64,000 nt of DNA. Origin: Parvibaculum indicum. GTDB lineage: Bacteria; Pseudomonadota; Alphaproteobacteria; Parvibaculales; Parvibaculaceae. The notes under the pieces are model-generated. The model saw only the letters and a program-made list of their open reading frames with translations, did no database searches and was not told the origin of the DNA. Each line of letters starts with the position of its first letter. The first letter of the stretch is position 1. The position numbers were made by a program, and so were the translations under genes. Where the stretch lies: contig NZ_JAASQO010000002.1 of assembly GCF_011762095.1 (NCBI RefSeq), positions 248,001 through 312,000 of the forward strand, written 5' to 3'. Positions 17,161 to 26,558 of this stretch are shown one piece after another.

Positions 17161-18585
17161 TCAGGCCGGTACGCCCGCCGCGTCGAGCGCCTCGCGCTGG
17201 CGCGCCTCGAGCGCCGCCGCGTCGAAGCCCTCGATCGCCTCCATGAACATTTCGTGGAAGTTCAGCTCCGCGTCGAGGTGCAGGAACACCGCGCCAAGCC
17301 CGATGGCGGCGCGGTCCATGAAGACGAATTCGCGCGGCGGCGTTACCGGCCCGAGTTCCTTCAGCGCCTGATGCACGCGATGGGCTTCCTGGCGGCCGTA
17401 TTCGGCCGGGCTCACCCCGTCGGCAATCGAGCGCACCCGGTCGTCCAGCAGCGGCCCGTAGATGAATTTCGCCCAGATGTTGAGCGTGTCGATCATCTCA
17501 TTGTTGAGCCCGGTAAAGCCCCATCGCTCATAGGCCGCCGCCGCCCGGTCGCGATCCTCCGTCGCGATGGCGTGGTAGAGCTCGATCACGCCCGCCACGA
17601 AGACCGGTGGAAAGATCCGGATGCATCCATAGTCGAGCAGGTTGATCGCCCAACCGCCGCTTTTGTTGGCCCCGCCCTTTTCCGGCACGTCGTCATGCAT
17701 GCGCACCGTGTAATTGCCCAGATGCGGATCGCCATGAATGACGCCGTAACGCGCAAAGGGATGCCACCAGGCCGCGAACATGGAGCGCGCGATCTCGTTG
17801 CGGTCTTCCAGCGGGTGATCGCGGAACGACAGGATCGGCTCGCCGTCGAGCCGCGTCATGGTCAGCAGCCGCTTCGTGCTCAACGCCGGCACGGGTTCGG
17901 GCACGATGATGCGCGGATCGTCCGCGAAGATGCGGTCGTAAAGCCGCATATGCGCGGCCTCGCGCTCATAGTCGAGTTCCTCGCGCAGTCTTTCGGACAG
18001 CTCCTGATAGATTTCGCTGGTGTCGATCGCGCTGTCCACGCGGCGGAAGATCTGCAGCAGGATACGAAGCTGCCTGAGATCGGCCTCCACCGCGGACTGC
18101 ATGTCCGGATATTGAAGTTTGGACACGACCGCGCGCCCGTCCGGCGCGACGGCGCGATGCACCTGGCCGAGCGACGCCGCGAAGGCCGCGTCGCGCTCGA
18201 AGGATTTGAAATGCGATTGCCAGTCGGCCCCGAGTTCCGCGCGCATGCGCCGCTTCACGAAGGGCCAGCCCATGGGCGGGGCGGACGACTGAAGCTGCGA
18301 CAATTCCTCGGCGAATTCCTTCGGCACGGCTTCGGGGATGGAGGACAGAAGCTGGGCGATCTTCATGATCGGCCCCTTCATGCCGCCCAGCGCCTCGCGC
18401 AGCTCGCGCGCGGTGCTCTCATTGAGCTTGTTGCCGAAAAGCCTGTTGCCGACGAGCCGCGCGGCAACGCCGCTCATGCCGCCGCCGACCTGCGCATAGC
18501 GCTGCAGCCGCCGCCCGAAGCGATTGCCCTCCGCATCCCGTGCCGGGCGATCTGCCTCTCCGTCGCCGGACGCGCGATCCGCCAT
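17161..18585 (-). CDS. ABC1/UbiB-type atypical kinase (AarF family)
   Basis: 474-residue member of the ABC1/ADCK family, atypical ATPases or kinases that support ubiquinone synthesis. Seen: K75-I-A-Q78 in place of the family's usual KxGQ, the nucleotide-loop AASLGQVHRA, RLREELDYEREAAHM, and the catalytic HGDPHLGNYTV with the metal-binding LLDYGC. The KIAQ variant is also found in eukaryote-like ABC1 members. No transmembrane segment at the C-terminus, unlike UbiB of enterics, so a soluble or peripheral protein is likely. Start and PepF stop overlap (TAATG), so the two genes are translationally coupled. Confidence 0.85.
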   Translation of the reverse strand: MADRASGDGEADRPARDAEGNRFGRRLQRYAQVGGGMSGVAARLVGNRLFGNKLNESTARELREALGGMKGPIMKIAQLLSSIPEAVPKEFAEELSQLQSSAPPMGWPFVKRRMRAELGADWQSHFKSFERDAAFAASLGQVHRAVAPDGRAVVSKLQYPDMQSAVEADLRQLRILLQIFRRVDSAIDTSEIYQELSERLREELDYEREAAHMRLYDRIFADDPRIIVPEPVPALSTKRLLTMTRLDGEPILSFRDHPLEDRNEIARSMFAAWWHPFARYGVIHGDPHLGNYTVRMHDDVPEKGGANKSGGWAINLLDYGCIRIFPPVFVAGVIELYHAIATEDRDRAAAAYERWGFTGLNNEMIDTLNIWAKFIYGPLLDDRVRSIADGVSPAEYGRQEAHRVHQALKELGPVTPPREFVFMDRAAIGLGAVFLHLDAELNFHEMFMEAIEGFDAAALEARQREALDAAGVPA

Positions 18586-20420
18586 TAAAGCGTCTCCAGC
18601 TCGTCGATGAAGCGTTCGATCACCGAAAGCCCGCGCTGCCAGAAGGCGGGGTCGCTCGCATCGAGGCCGAAAGGCGCCAGCAGTTCCTTGTGGCGCAGCG
18701 TGCCCCCCGCCGCCAGCATCTGCATGTAACGCTCCGCAAACCCTTCCGGCGCGCGCTCATAGACGGCATAGAGCGAGTTCACCAGGCAATCGCCGAACGC
18801 ATAGGCATAGACGTAGAAAGGCGAATGAATGAAATGGGAGATGTAGCACCAGTAATGCTCATAGCCCTCGCCCAGATGGATGGCGGGGCCCAGGCTTTCG
18901 CCCTGCACGTCCATCCAGATACGACCGATGTCCTCGGAAGTGAGTTCGCCTGCACGCCGCGCTTCGTGGACGCGCCGCTCGAACGTATAAAAGGCGATCT
19001 GCCGGACCACGGTGTTGAGCATGTCCTCGACCTTGCCCGCCAGCATCGCCTTGCGCCGCGCCGGATCGCTCGCGCCTGCCAGCAGCTTGCGGAAGGTCAG
19101 CATCTCGCCGAAGACGCTGGCGGTTTCGGCAAGCGTCAGCGGCGTGTCGGCCATCAGCGCGCCCTGTTTCGCCGCCAGCACCTGATGCACCCCGTGGCCG
19201 AGTTCATGGGCAAGTGTCATCACATCGCGCGTCTTGCCCTGATAGTTGAGCAGCACGTAAGGGTGCGCGCTCGGCACGGTCGGATGGGCAAAGGCGCCCG
19301 ACGCCTTGCCGGGCCTGAGCGGCGCGTCGATCCAGCCCTTCTCGAAAAAGGTCGAGGCGATTCGCGCCATCTCCGGCGTGAAACCGCCATAGGCCTCCAG
19401 CACGGTGTCGCGCGCGCGGTCCCATGAAACGACCTCGTCATCCGTTTCCGGCAGCGGCGCATTGCGATCCCAATATTCGAGCTTCTCGACGCCGAGCCAC
19501 TTCGCCTTCATCGCATAATAGCGATGCGACAGGCGCGGATGCGCTTCGCGCACGGCAGTGGTGAGCGCGTCCACCACCTCGGGCTCAACCCGATTCGCGA
19601 TATGGCGGGACTGGGCGATATCGGTGAAGCCGCGCTTGCGGTCCTCGATTTCCTTGTCCTTGGCCAGCGTATTGGTGATGAGCGTGAACAGGCTCGCATT
19701 CTCTGCGAAGACGGCCGACAGCGCATGAGCGGCCCTTTTGCGCATGGCGGGATCCCTGTCGGAGAGCCGGTGCAACGCGCCTTCGAGCGGAAGCCTCTCG
19801 CCGTCGATCTCGAAACCGATGCGCGCCATCGTCTCGTCGAAAAGGCGGCTCCATGCGCCATGCCCGGAGACGCTTTTTTCGTGCAGCAAGGTCTCGATCT
19901 CGTCGGAAAGCTGATAGGGGCGCATGGCCCTGAGATCGCGCAGCCAGGGCTCGTAATGCGCCAGCGCCGGGCTCTCCAGCGCCCGCGCCATCACGCTGTC
20001 CTCGATCCGGTTGAGTTCCAGCGTGAAGAAAAGAAGCTCGGTGGAGATCGCGGTCACGCGCTCCTGCGTGTCGCCATAGAATTTCGCCCTGACCGGATCG
20101 ACATTGTTGCCCGCATAGAGGAGCCCCGCATAGGAGATGAGGCGCCCGAGCAGATCCTCGATCGTCTCATAGGTCTCGATCATCGAGGCCAGCACATCCC
20201 CGCCATCCGGGGCGGACGCGATCTCCTCCACCCGACCGCGGAAACTGGCGGCGAAGGTTTTCGCCGCCTCTTCCGCCCGCCTGAAATCGCGCGACACCTC
20301 CGGGGCGTCGGGCGCGGCATAAAGATCGGCAAGGTTCCAGACCGGCAATTTACCGAGCGACAGGTCGTCATTGGCCGGATTGGGCAGACCGGCGGCTTCA
20401 TGGGGGGAGGGATTACTCAT
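18585..20420 (-). CDS. pepF: M3 family oligoendopeptidase F
   Basis: 611-residue zinc metallopeptidase that cuts short peptides in the cytoplasm. The zinc motif HELGH is at residues 405-409 within MTLAHELGHGVHQ; the downstream glutamate-containing segment ETASVFGEM supplies the third ligand. The N-terminal part (PVWNLADLY, then SYAGLLYAGNN) and the C-terminal FIHSPFYVYAYAFG are typical of clade PepF. Normal length, no signal peptide. It overlaps the following ABC1 gene by one base. Confidence 0.93.
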   Translation of the reverse strand: MSNPSPHEAAGLPNPANDDLSLGKLPVWNLADLYAAPDAPEVSRDFRRAEEAAKTFAASFRGRVEEIASAPDGGDVLASMIETYETIEDLLGRLISYAGLLYAGNNVDPVRAKFYGDTQERVTAISTELLFFTLELNRIEDSVMARALESPALAHYEPWLRDLRAMRPYQLSDEIETLLHEKSVSGHGAWSRLFDETMARIGFEIDGERLPLEGALHRLSDRDPAMRKRAAHALSAVFAENASLFTLITNTLAKDKEIEDRKRGFTDIAQSRHIANRVEPEVVDALTTAVREAHPRLSHRYYAMKAKWLGVEKLEYWDRNAPLPETDDEVVSWDRARDTVLEAYGGFTPEMARIASTFFEKGWIDAPLRPGKASGAFAHPTVPSAHPYVLLNYQGKTRDVMTLAHELGHGVHQVLAAKQGALMADTPLTLAETASVFGEMLTFRKLLAGASDPARRKAMLAGKVEDMLNTVVRQIAFYTFERRVHEARRAGELTSEDIGRIWMDVQGESLGPAIHLGEGYEHYWCYISHFIHSPFYVYAYAFGDCLVNSLYAVYERAPEGFAERYMQMLAAGGTLRHKELLAPFGLDASDPAFWQRGLSVIERFIDELETL

Positions 20421-20592
20421 GATCGGGCGGCTCCGGGTAGCGGGACAGGACAGGCACCAGCGGCGGGCGAGGCCTCAAGGGCACTCAATCCTATATTGAG
20501 CGCCCGGCACAAGCCTTCAACGAAAGCGCGGTAATTTAATGACGGCGCCCCGCCGGGCCCTGGCGCCAAGGAGCGAACCCCGCACAAAAAAA

Positions 20593-20616
20593 GGCCCCGG
20601 CATCGCTGCCGGGGCC
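20593..20616 (-). terminator. Rho-independent terminator of the OmpA-like gene
   Basis: Perfect 10-bp stem GGCCCCGGCA / TGCCGGGGCC with a TCGC loop. On the minus strand the stem is followed by seven T's. It lies about 25 bases past the stop of the OmpA-like lipoprotein gene. Confidence 0.88.
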
Positions 20617-20640
20617 CGATCTTTGGAACAACCCGCGGAA

Positions 20641-21483
20641 TTATTCGCAGGTCGTCACAACCGCGCGGCGGTTGAGCGGCTCACGCACACCGTCACCGGT
20701 CTGCACGGCGAGGTCCGTTTCGCCCTTCGAGGCCTTCTCGCACAGGTCCTTGCCCTGAGCGGTCAGCGCGCCGGCAACCGAGTCGGCACGACGCTGGCCG
20801 AGAGCCTGGTTGTAGGCGTTGGAACCGGACGTATCGGTGTGACCCACCACAGCCAGCGGCGTGGAAGTCTCGGACACGATCTGGTCGATCACGGCCTGGG
20901 CTTCCGGCGTCAGGTTGTACTTGTCGAAACCGAAATAGATGGTCCAGGGGCCGGCGGCCTTCTTCTGGCACTCGGTCAGAGCTTCCCAGAAAGCGGCCTT
21001 CTCGGCTTCCACGCGACCCGGCTGCACCGGACCGCCTTCACCGCCGAGCCAGGAACCGTTTTCGCCGAGCTTGTTGTCGCTCGCCTGTTCCACCCAGCCA
21101 TCATAATAACGCTGCGCCTTGGCGCAGGCGCAGGCGCGTTCGCTCGTGCGCCCACCGTCGTCGAGAGCTGCGAGCAGCTTCTGACGCGCATCCTGAAGTT
21201 CCGGCAGATCGCCCGGCAGGACGCCCATGGTGGCCGGATCGTACGGCATCACCGTCTCGCCGGCCGCGGCGGCGCGGCCCTTCTTCACGATCTGGGCAGT
21301 GTCCACCCAGTTGCAATCCACATAAGCCTCGGACGTGGCGCGATCCTGATATTCGCGCGCGAGGCACGCGTTGAACGTATCTCCCTGAATGTCCTCATGC
21401 AGGTAGGATTCGGCCGTCCAGGTGCCGCAGCCTGCCAACACAAGGAGGGAGGCCAACGCTGTCAGCCGGGAAAAGATTTTCAT
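20641..21483 (-). CDS. OmpA-like outer-membrane lipoprotein
   Basis: 280-residue lipoprotein: signal peptide MKIFSRLTALASLLVLAGC with a clear LAGC lipobox, then a helical middle domain, and a C-terminal OmpA domain (about 185-280). The OmpA part has IYFGFDKYNLTPEAQAVID, the peptidoglycan-binding VVGHTDTSGSNAYNQALGQRRADSV, and a final EPLNRRAVVTTCE. It probably tethers the outer membrane to peptidoglycan. ATG 21483 is chosen because the lipobox signal peptide begins there and GGAG precedes it; the frame is open 9 codons further. Single gene with its own terminator. Confidence 0.88.
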   Translation of the reverse strand: MKIFSRLTALASLLVLAGCGTWTAESYLHEDIQGDTFNACLAREYQDRATSEAYVDCNWVDTAQIVKKGRAAAAGETVMPYDPATMGVLPGDLPELQDARQKLLAALDDGGRTSERACACAKAQRYYDGWVEQASDNKLGENGSWLGGEGGPVQPGRVEAEKAAFWEALTECQKKAAGPWTIYFGFDKYNLTPEAQAVIDQIVSETSTPLAVVGHTDTSGSNAYNQALGQRRADSVAGALTAQGKDLCEKASKGETDLAVQTGDGVREPLNRRAVVTTCE

Positions 21484-21858
21484 CCCCATCTCCGTCACTA
21501 TTTCGCACATGCCCCCGCATAGGCCGTCCTAGGACCGGCCCATTCTGGAAAGCGCTCGGACAATTCGTTGCAGGAATCCCCAGACCCTTCAACAGCTATC
21601 GCGTTTGATATGACATTTCTGCGTCAGTCGTGCCGTGGCGGCCACAGTAAGGGGTTAACCAATGCTCAAATCCCATAACCTCAGCCTAAATTAGCGCCAT
21701 TTTAGGTCAGTATTGCTGTCCTGCCGCCGGAATCGCCCCTTTTTGACACTTACTGTCCCGGGGTTAAGCGGCCTTTTACCAATGCAACCCAGTATGGAGG
21801 CAGAGCCAAGGCCCTTTCCCGAACCGAATAGCGGGACTGCCCATAATCGAGGACGAGA
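21484..21858. other. Intergenic region between OmpA-like gene and sigma-54 regulator
   Basis: 375 bases without a credible gene. It holds divergent promoter space for the two genes; a TTGACA-like hexamer lies at 21743-21748, but no convincing -10 follows at 17 bases. AT-rich patches occur around 21640-21710. No repeat or RNA structure stands out. Confidence 0.5.
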
Positions 21859-23394
21859 ATGACACAATCGATTCTGATCGTGGATGACGATCCCGCTCAG
21901 CGCCGCATTCTGGAAGAAGTGGTGAAGCGCGACGGCTATCGCGCGGTTCCCGTCGAGAGCGGCGAGGCTGCCCTCGACTATCTTCAGGGACCGTCGGGCT
22001 CGGAAATATCGCTCATGGTGCTCGACCTGGTCATGCCGGGCGTGGGCGGCCTCGAGGTGCTGGAGCGCGTTACCCCCCAGAAGCCCAACCTGCCGGTCAT
22101 CGTGCTGACCGCGCATGGCGGCATCGAGACGGTGGTGAACGTCATGCGCGCCGGCGCGACGGATTTCGTGGTGAAACCCGTCAGCCCCGAACGCCTGCAT
22201 GTGTCGATCCGCAACGCGCTCAAGGTCAACGCGCTGACGGGCGAAATCTCCCGCCTGCAGAAGAAGCAGCAGGGCAAACTCACATTCGACGATCTCATCG
22301 CCTCCAGCCAGGCGATGGAAAACGTCATCCGCCTGGGCAAGCGCGCCGCGCAGTCCAATATTCCGATCCTCATCGAGGGCGAATCCGGCGTCGGCAAGGA
22401 GCTGATCGCCTCAGCCATTCAGGGCGAGAGCGAGCGCGCCGGCAAACCTTTCGTCACCGTGAACTGCGGCGCCATTCCCGAAAACCTCGTCGAAAGCATT
22501 CTGTTCGGCCATGAGAAAGGCGCCTTCACCGGCGCCGCCGACAAACATGCCGGCAAATTCCAGGAAGCCAATGGCGGCACGCTGTTCCTCGACGAAATCG
22601 GCGAGCTACCGCTCGACATGCAGGTAAAACTGCTGCGCGCCCTGCAACAGGGCGAAGTCGATCCCGTCGGCTCCAAGAAGCCGGTCAAGGTCGATATCCG
22701 TCTCATCTCCGCGACGAACCGCGACCTGCTGGAAATGGTCAAGGAAGGCCGCTTCCGCGAGGATCTCTATTACCGGCTGAACGTCTTCCCGATCCATGTG
22801 CCGCCGCTGCGCGAGCGCAAGGAGGACATTGCCGAACTCGTCGCGCATTTCGTCCGGCGCCTCGCCGCGGAAGAAAACAAACAGGTGATCGGCATCTCCG
22901 ATCAGGCGCTGGCCATGCTGCGTGCCTATGACTGGCCGGGCAATGTGCGCCAGATCGAAAACACGGTCTTCCGCGCCATCGTGCTGGCGGACGGCGAAAG
23001 CCTGAACGTGGACGACTTCCCGCAGATCGCCAACATAGTCGGCGGCTATGCCGAGGCGTCCGCCCCGCAGACGCCCGCCAGACAACCCGACTACGCCAGC
23101 GAAGCGCCCATGGCCGCGCCTGTCGCCGCCGAACAGCCGGCCTATCGCCCGCAGCCCGCGCCGCAGACGCATACGCTGGCCGATTTCGCCCGTTCCAACT
23201 TCGCCGACGGCATTTCCGTCACCGACGATGCGGGCAATGTGCGCAAGCTCGAGGATATCGAGGCGGAAATGATCCGCCTCGCCATCGAGAAATACCGCGG
23301 CCACATGACCGAAGTCGCCCGCCGTCTGGGCATCGGCCGCTCCACGCTCTACCGCAAGGTCCGCGATCTCGGGCTCGAGGTTCGCGAACGCTGA
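21859..23394 (+). CDS. NtrC-type sigma-54-dependent response regulator (orphan)
   Basis: 511 residues in three parts. Receiver domain with D56 as the phospho-acceptor and K106 conserved. AAA+ domain with Walker A GESGVGKE at 174-181, the sigma-54 contact loop GAFTGA at 221-226 and Walker B TLFLDE at 241-246. A proline/alanine-rich linker (about 395-435) leads to a Fis-type helix-turn-helix at the C-terminus (MTEVARRLGIGRSTLYRKV). It activates sigma-54 promoters when phosphorylated. No histidine kinase adjoins, so its partner and regulon are unknown; it is not NtrC or NtrX by neighbourhood. Confidence 0.93.
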   Translation: MTQSILIVDDDPAQRRILEEVVKRDGYRAVPVESGEAALDYLQGPSGSEISLMVLDLVMPGVGGLEVLERVTPQKPNLPVIVLTAHGGIETVVNVMRAGATDFVVKPVSPERLHVSIRNALKVNALTGEISRLQKKQQGKLTFDDLIASSQAMENVIRLGKRAAQSNIPILIEGESGVGKELIASAIQGESERAGKPFVTVNCGAIPENLVESILFGHEKGAFTGAADKHAGKFQEANGGTLFLDEIGELPLDMQVKLLRALQQGEVDPVGSKKPVKVDIRLISATNRDLLEMVKEGRFREDLYYRLNVFPIHVPPLRERKEDIAELVAHFVRRLAAEENKQVIGISDQALAMLRAYDWPGNVRQIENTVFRAIVLADGESLNVDDFPQIANIVGGYAEASAPQTPARQPDYASEAPMAAPVAAEQPAYRPQPAPQTHTLADFARSNFADGISVTDDAGNVRKLEDIEAEMIRLAIEKYRGHMTEVARRLGIGRSTLYRKVRDLGLEVRER

Positions 23395-23402
23395 TACGGA
23401 AA

Positions 23403-23428
23403 GAGGGGAAGCGTCCCTGCTTCCCCTC
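23403..23428. terminator. Hairpin after the sigma-54 regulator gene
   Basis: Perfect 10-bp inverted repeat GAGGGGAAGC / GCTTCCCCTC, 6-base loop, 8 bases past the stop codon. No T-run follows, so it may stabilise the message 3' end rather than terminate strictly. Confidence 0.5.
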
Positions 23429-23510
23429 CCATCCGCATGCCGCCAGGGGTGGGCGTTCGGGTGTCACGCCGGACGGCAGCCCGCGGATCCCGTCGACGCC
23501 GTCCCGGCGT

Positions 23511-23981
23511 TCAGCAATTCTTTCCCTGATAAATGCCCATCAGCACCTGACGGCGAACGCCCGCGTCGCGCGCGCGCTGCTCGGCCTCGGCTTTCTGCTG
23601 CGCGGTGAGCTGCCCGGCCGCGTTCGTGGCCTGCATGGCGCCCACGCCCCCGAAATACCCGACGAAGGACGTCGCCACATTCGACACGGTCGACGTCATG
23701 CCGGCGCTCGACGCATCCGAGCTCGCCGCCTGTTCGATGGCCTGCGTCTCCTCGATTTCGGCCTTGAGCTGCTCGCAGCTCTTCTTGCCGTCATCGACCT
23801 GGGACGCCGCCATGGTGGCGCCCGCGGGCGCATTGCCGCCCCCCATATAGGCCGAGCTGGCCGCATTGGCCGCGCCCATATAGGAAGCCGCCGTGCTCGC
23901 CCCGCCGAGACCCGTTGTCTGGCAGCCCGCCAGCATTGCCGCCAGCCCCGCCGCAAATCCTGCAATCGCGATCTTTTTCAT
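23511..23981 (-). CDS. Small alanine/glycine-rich lipoprotein, uncharacterised
   Basis: 156 residues: signal peptide MKKIAIAGFAAGLAAMLAGC with C20 as the lipid-modified cysteine, then a low-complexity stretch rich in Ala, Gly, Met and Ser, and a helical charged segment (KKSCEQLKAEIEETQAIEQAA). The mid-region VSNVATSFVGYFGGVGAMQA is hydrophobic and may associate with membrane. C-terminus ends in QGKNC. I do not recognise a family. ATG 23981 is chosen because it begins the lipoprotein signal; the open frame upstream is unlike a protein. Convergent with the sigma-54 regulator. Confidence 0.75.
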   Translation of the reverse strand: MKKIAIAGFAAGLAAMLAGCQTTGLGGASTAASYMGAANAASSAYMGGGNAPAGATMAASQVDDGKKSCEQLKAEIEETQAIEQAASSDASSAGMTSTVSNVATSFVGYFGGVGAMQATNAAGQLTAQQKAEAEQRARDAGVRRQVLMGIYQGKNC

Positions 23982-24132
23982 GACCAATCGTCTCCATTGC
24001 CCGGACGGCACCCCATGTCCGTCCGCCGGCATGGAACAATTGGTAGGTGACTGAGACACACGGTTTAATAGTGCAAATGGGCCATAAATCGGTGCGGTTT
24101 CCCGGCCGGATCGCGACGCGCCGCCGGGCCGA

Positions 24133-25875
24133 CTAACCGGCTCCCCGTCCGACAAGCGCCTCCAGAACCTCCCGGTGGAACCGCGACACCACGGCATGGC
24201 CCTCGCCCGCGATCGTCCGGAACTCGGCAAGGTCGAGCTTCATCTCGTCGATCCGCCGCCGGAGCTCCTCCAGCGTCACGATCCGGTCTTCCTCGCCATG
24301 CCAGATGTGAAGCGGCGCGGTAAGCCCGGTGAGATCGAGTTTCACGCCCTCCAGAAAGAGCGCCGACTCCCGCAAAAGGCCGCCATAAGTCAGCGCCACC
24401 GCCTCCATCGCCGCATCTATCATGTCTTCCACCAGGTCCGGCTCGGCCTCCAGATAGGCGATGTCGCGTGGCGACTGTTCGAAAAAGCTGAAGACGAGCG
24501 GCCGCATGAACCGCCGGGACATCTTGGCCCGCAGAATGAAAAGCGTGGAATCCAGCACCCAGGGATAGCGCCGCAGATTGCTGAAGAAATAGCCGAGCAT
24601 GCCGCGCCGTCCGGGCTCGCCCTCGGGCGCCCCGAAACGCGGCGCCACCATCATGTATTTCTCGATGCGCGGCCCCATGCGCGCGGCGACCGCGAGCCCG
24701 AACGGCGCCGAGGACGACCGCGTCAGCAGGGGAAACGCTTCAAGCCCCATCCTGTCCGCCCATGCCTCGAAATCGCGCGCCGCGCTTTCGAAGGTCATAT
24801 CGGGATCGGCGGTCGAATAGCCGGTGCCCGGCCGCTCCACCACGATCAGCCTGACACCGAGTTCCGCCGCCGATTGCGCCTCCCTGTGCCAGACCAGGCT
24901 GCTTCTGAGCGAACTCTGCATCAGCACCACCGGCGTTCCGTTGAGACGGCCATAGACGCGGTAGGCAATTCGCCGCCCGTCATCCAGCTCGACGAAGCGG
25001 TGCGGCACATCGTGAATGGCCGTTCCGCCGCCGGCGGCAGTCGTCTCTTCCTCCGCGCCGAAACGGATATAGGCGGAAAGCTGGCTAAGCTGCGTGAGGT
25101 GCCGGATGAGATCGCTCTGCCGGTTGATGCCGAGCTTCTCGAAGATGCTTTTGAGCTGGTTGCGCGCGGTATTGACGGTAACGCCGAGCGCTTCCGCCGC
25201 CTCCTTCATCGACAGCCCTTCCTGAAGATGCGCGGCCAGCCTTGCCTCGGCATGGCTGAGCCCCAGCGCCCGCCGGAAGACATGATTGCGCCGGGCGGGC
25301 GGGTCGGGTTCGGGCGCAATCAGGGCGATCGCCCCCTCGCGCTCTTCCATCGGCAGGGAAATCGTATCGCGCAGGCCGCGCGGGAGATGGGCTTCCGGCA
25401 CCGCATAGCCGACGACCGCCTCGTCTCCCGCCTCGTCATAGAGCCGGAACAGCAGCGGCAATCCATCCGCCGCGGATTTGAGCTGCCCGATCACCTCGTC
25501 CAGCCGCGCCTCGTTTTCCGGCAATGCAAAGGAAAGCCGCCCGCCAAGCGGCACCCCCTGCGCCGCATAGGGCGCCAGCAACGCCTCGGCGCCGCGCGAC
25601 CGGGCAAGCACCCGCCTGTTTCGCCCGAAAACGAGATAGGCATAGGACCGGGAAGCATCCTCTTCCGACTGCGCGCTATGAAGCCGCCCTGCGATCTCCT
25701 GCGCACGTTCCAGATGCGACCGGATATTCTCCACCGACGCAGCGACATCCGGCTGTTCCTCGCCCAGCTCGATCTGCGTGAGGAAGCGCGTCATCTCCTC
25801 CCAGTGATAGGGGTCGGAGGCATAGGTATAGACGGCATCGACCGCCGCGGAGAACGTCATGTCCTCCGCCTGCAT
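24133..25875 (-). CDS. LuxR-type regulator fused to an alpha/beta-hydrolase domain
   Basis: A 580-residue form from ATG 25875; GTG 25950 would add 25 residues, and positions below count from that longer form. An N-terminal region of about 220 residues with PAS-like character precedes a LuxR/GerE helix-turn-helix (about 228-285: LSHAEARLAAHLQEGLSMKE, then NTARNQLKSIFEKLGI). After a short linker an alpha/beta-hydrolase domain fills 310-605. Its nucleophile elbow is degenerate: TRSSS at 410-414 instead of G-x-S-x-G, with S412 aligned to the nucleophile; D555 (HGEEDR) and H585 (GEGHA) remain as possible triad members. The hydrolase may sense or hydrolyse a ligand ester or lactone. Cytoplasmic, single gene. 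Confidence 0.8.
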   Translation of the reverse strand: MQAEDMTFSAAVDAVYTYASDPYHWEEMTRFLTQIELGEEQPDVAASVENIRSHLERAQEIAGRLHSAQSEEDASRSYAYLVFGRNRRVLARSRGAEALLAPYAAQGVPLGGRLSFALPENEARLDEVIGQLKSAADGLPLLFRLYDEAGDEAVVGYAVPEAHLPRGLRDTISLPMEEREGAIALIAPEPDPPARRNHVFRRALGLSHAEARLAAHLQEGLSMKEAAEALGVTVNTARNQLKSIFEKLGINRQSDLIRHLTQLSQLSAYIRFGAEEETTAAGGGTAIHDVPHRFVELDDGRRIAYRVYGRLNGTPVVLMQSSLRSSLVWHREAQSAAELGVRLIVVERPGTGYSTADPDMTFESAARDFEAWADRMGLEAFPLLTRSSSAPFGLAVAARMGPRIEKYMMVAPRFGAPEGEPGRRGMLGYFFSNLRRYPWVLDSTLFILRAKMSRRFMRPLVFSFFEQSPRDIAYLEAEPDLVEDMIDAAMEAVALTYGGLLRESALFLEGVKLDLTGLTAPLHIWHGEEDRIVTLEELRRRIDEMKLDLAEFRTIAGEGHAVVSRFHREVLEALVGRGAG

Positions 25876-26126
25876 ATCCTCGCCGTTCCTATTTTTCAAC
25901 GGATCGTCCCCGCTGTCGCGGTTCCCGACACCCTTGCCGACCACAATCACCCCCGAACGCCCGGCACTTGCCCCTGACGGAAACGCCAGTCACCGCCAGA
26001 TTGCCAAGTTTAGAGGATGGAGGAAAGAGCCATGAAAACCGGTGGCCATAGCGGCTGCCGCCACCCCTATCCGTAATAATCCGCAAACGGATGGTCAGTC
26101 GCAGCCAAAAACAGCCGAAAACCGGC

Positions 26127-26414
26127 TCAGACCATGCCGAGCGCGTGCATGTAAAGTTCCAGCACCGCTTCCTGCTCCTGGCGCTCGGCCTTGTCCTGCT
26201 TGCGCAGGCGCACGACCTGGCGCAGCGTCTTGGTGTCGAAGCCGTTGGCCTTGGCCTCGGCATAGACTTCCTTGATGTCGTTGGCAATGGCGGCCTTTTC
26301 TTCTTCCAGCCGCTCGATGCGCTCCACGACGGAGCGAAGCTGGTCCTGCGCCACGCCGCCCGTATTCACGCCCGTATTCACATCGGTCTCCACAGGTGTG
26401 TTTCCGTCCGCCAT
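26127..26414 (-). CDS. gapR: GapR family DNA-binding protein (DUF2312)
   Basis: 95-residue nucleoid protein. The core [58 protein letters not shown] closely follows Caulobacter GapR, which binds overtwisted AT-rich DNA ahead of replication forks and helps topoisomerases. The first 22 residues are a variable acidic/threonine tail. Alphaproteobacteria-specific. It lies downstream of the DUF1244 and GGCT-like genes on the same strand, but with a gap of about 145 bases, so may have its own promoter. Confidence 0.93.
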   Translation of the reverse strand: MADGNTPVETDVNTGVNTGGVAQDQLRSVVERIERLEEEKAAIANDIKEVYAEAKANGFDTKTLRQVVRLRKQDKAERQEQEAVLELYMHALGMV

Positions 26415-26558
26415 GTGCGCCGTCCCGCCTTCTTGCGATTTCGATGATCAAGGGGCGCGACGATATAGGACGGCGCTGCCATACGGCAAGAAATGCATTT
26501 CAAAAAACTGTGGATATCGGATGCGCCGCGATATGCGCGCTCCGCGATCCACGCCCGG

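Noticed and set aside
21743-21775. TTGACA as a promoter for the sigma-54 regulator
   Set aside because: No -10 element can be found at 16-18 bases, so it was left as part of the intergenic note.
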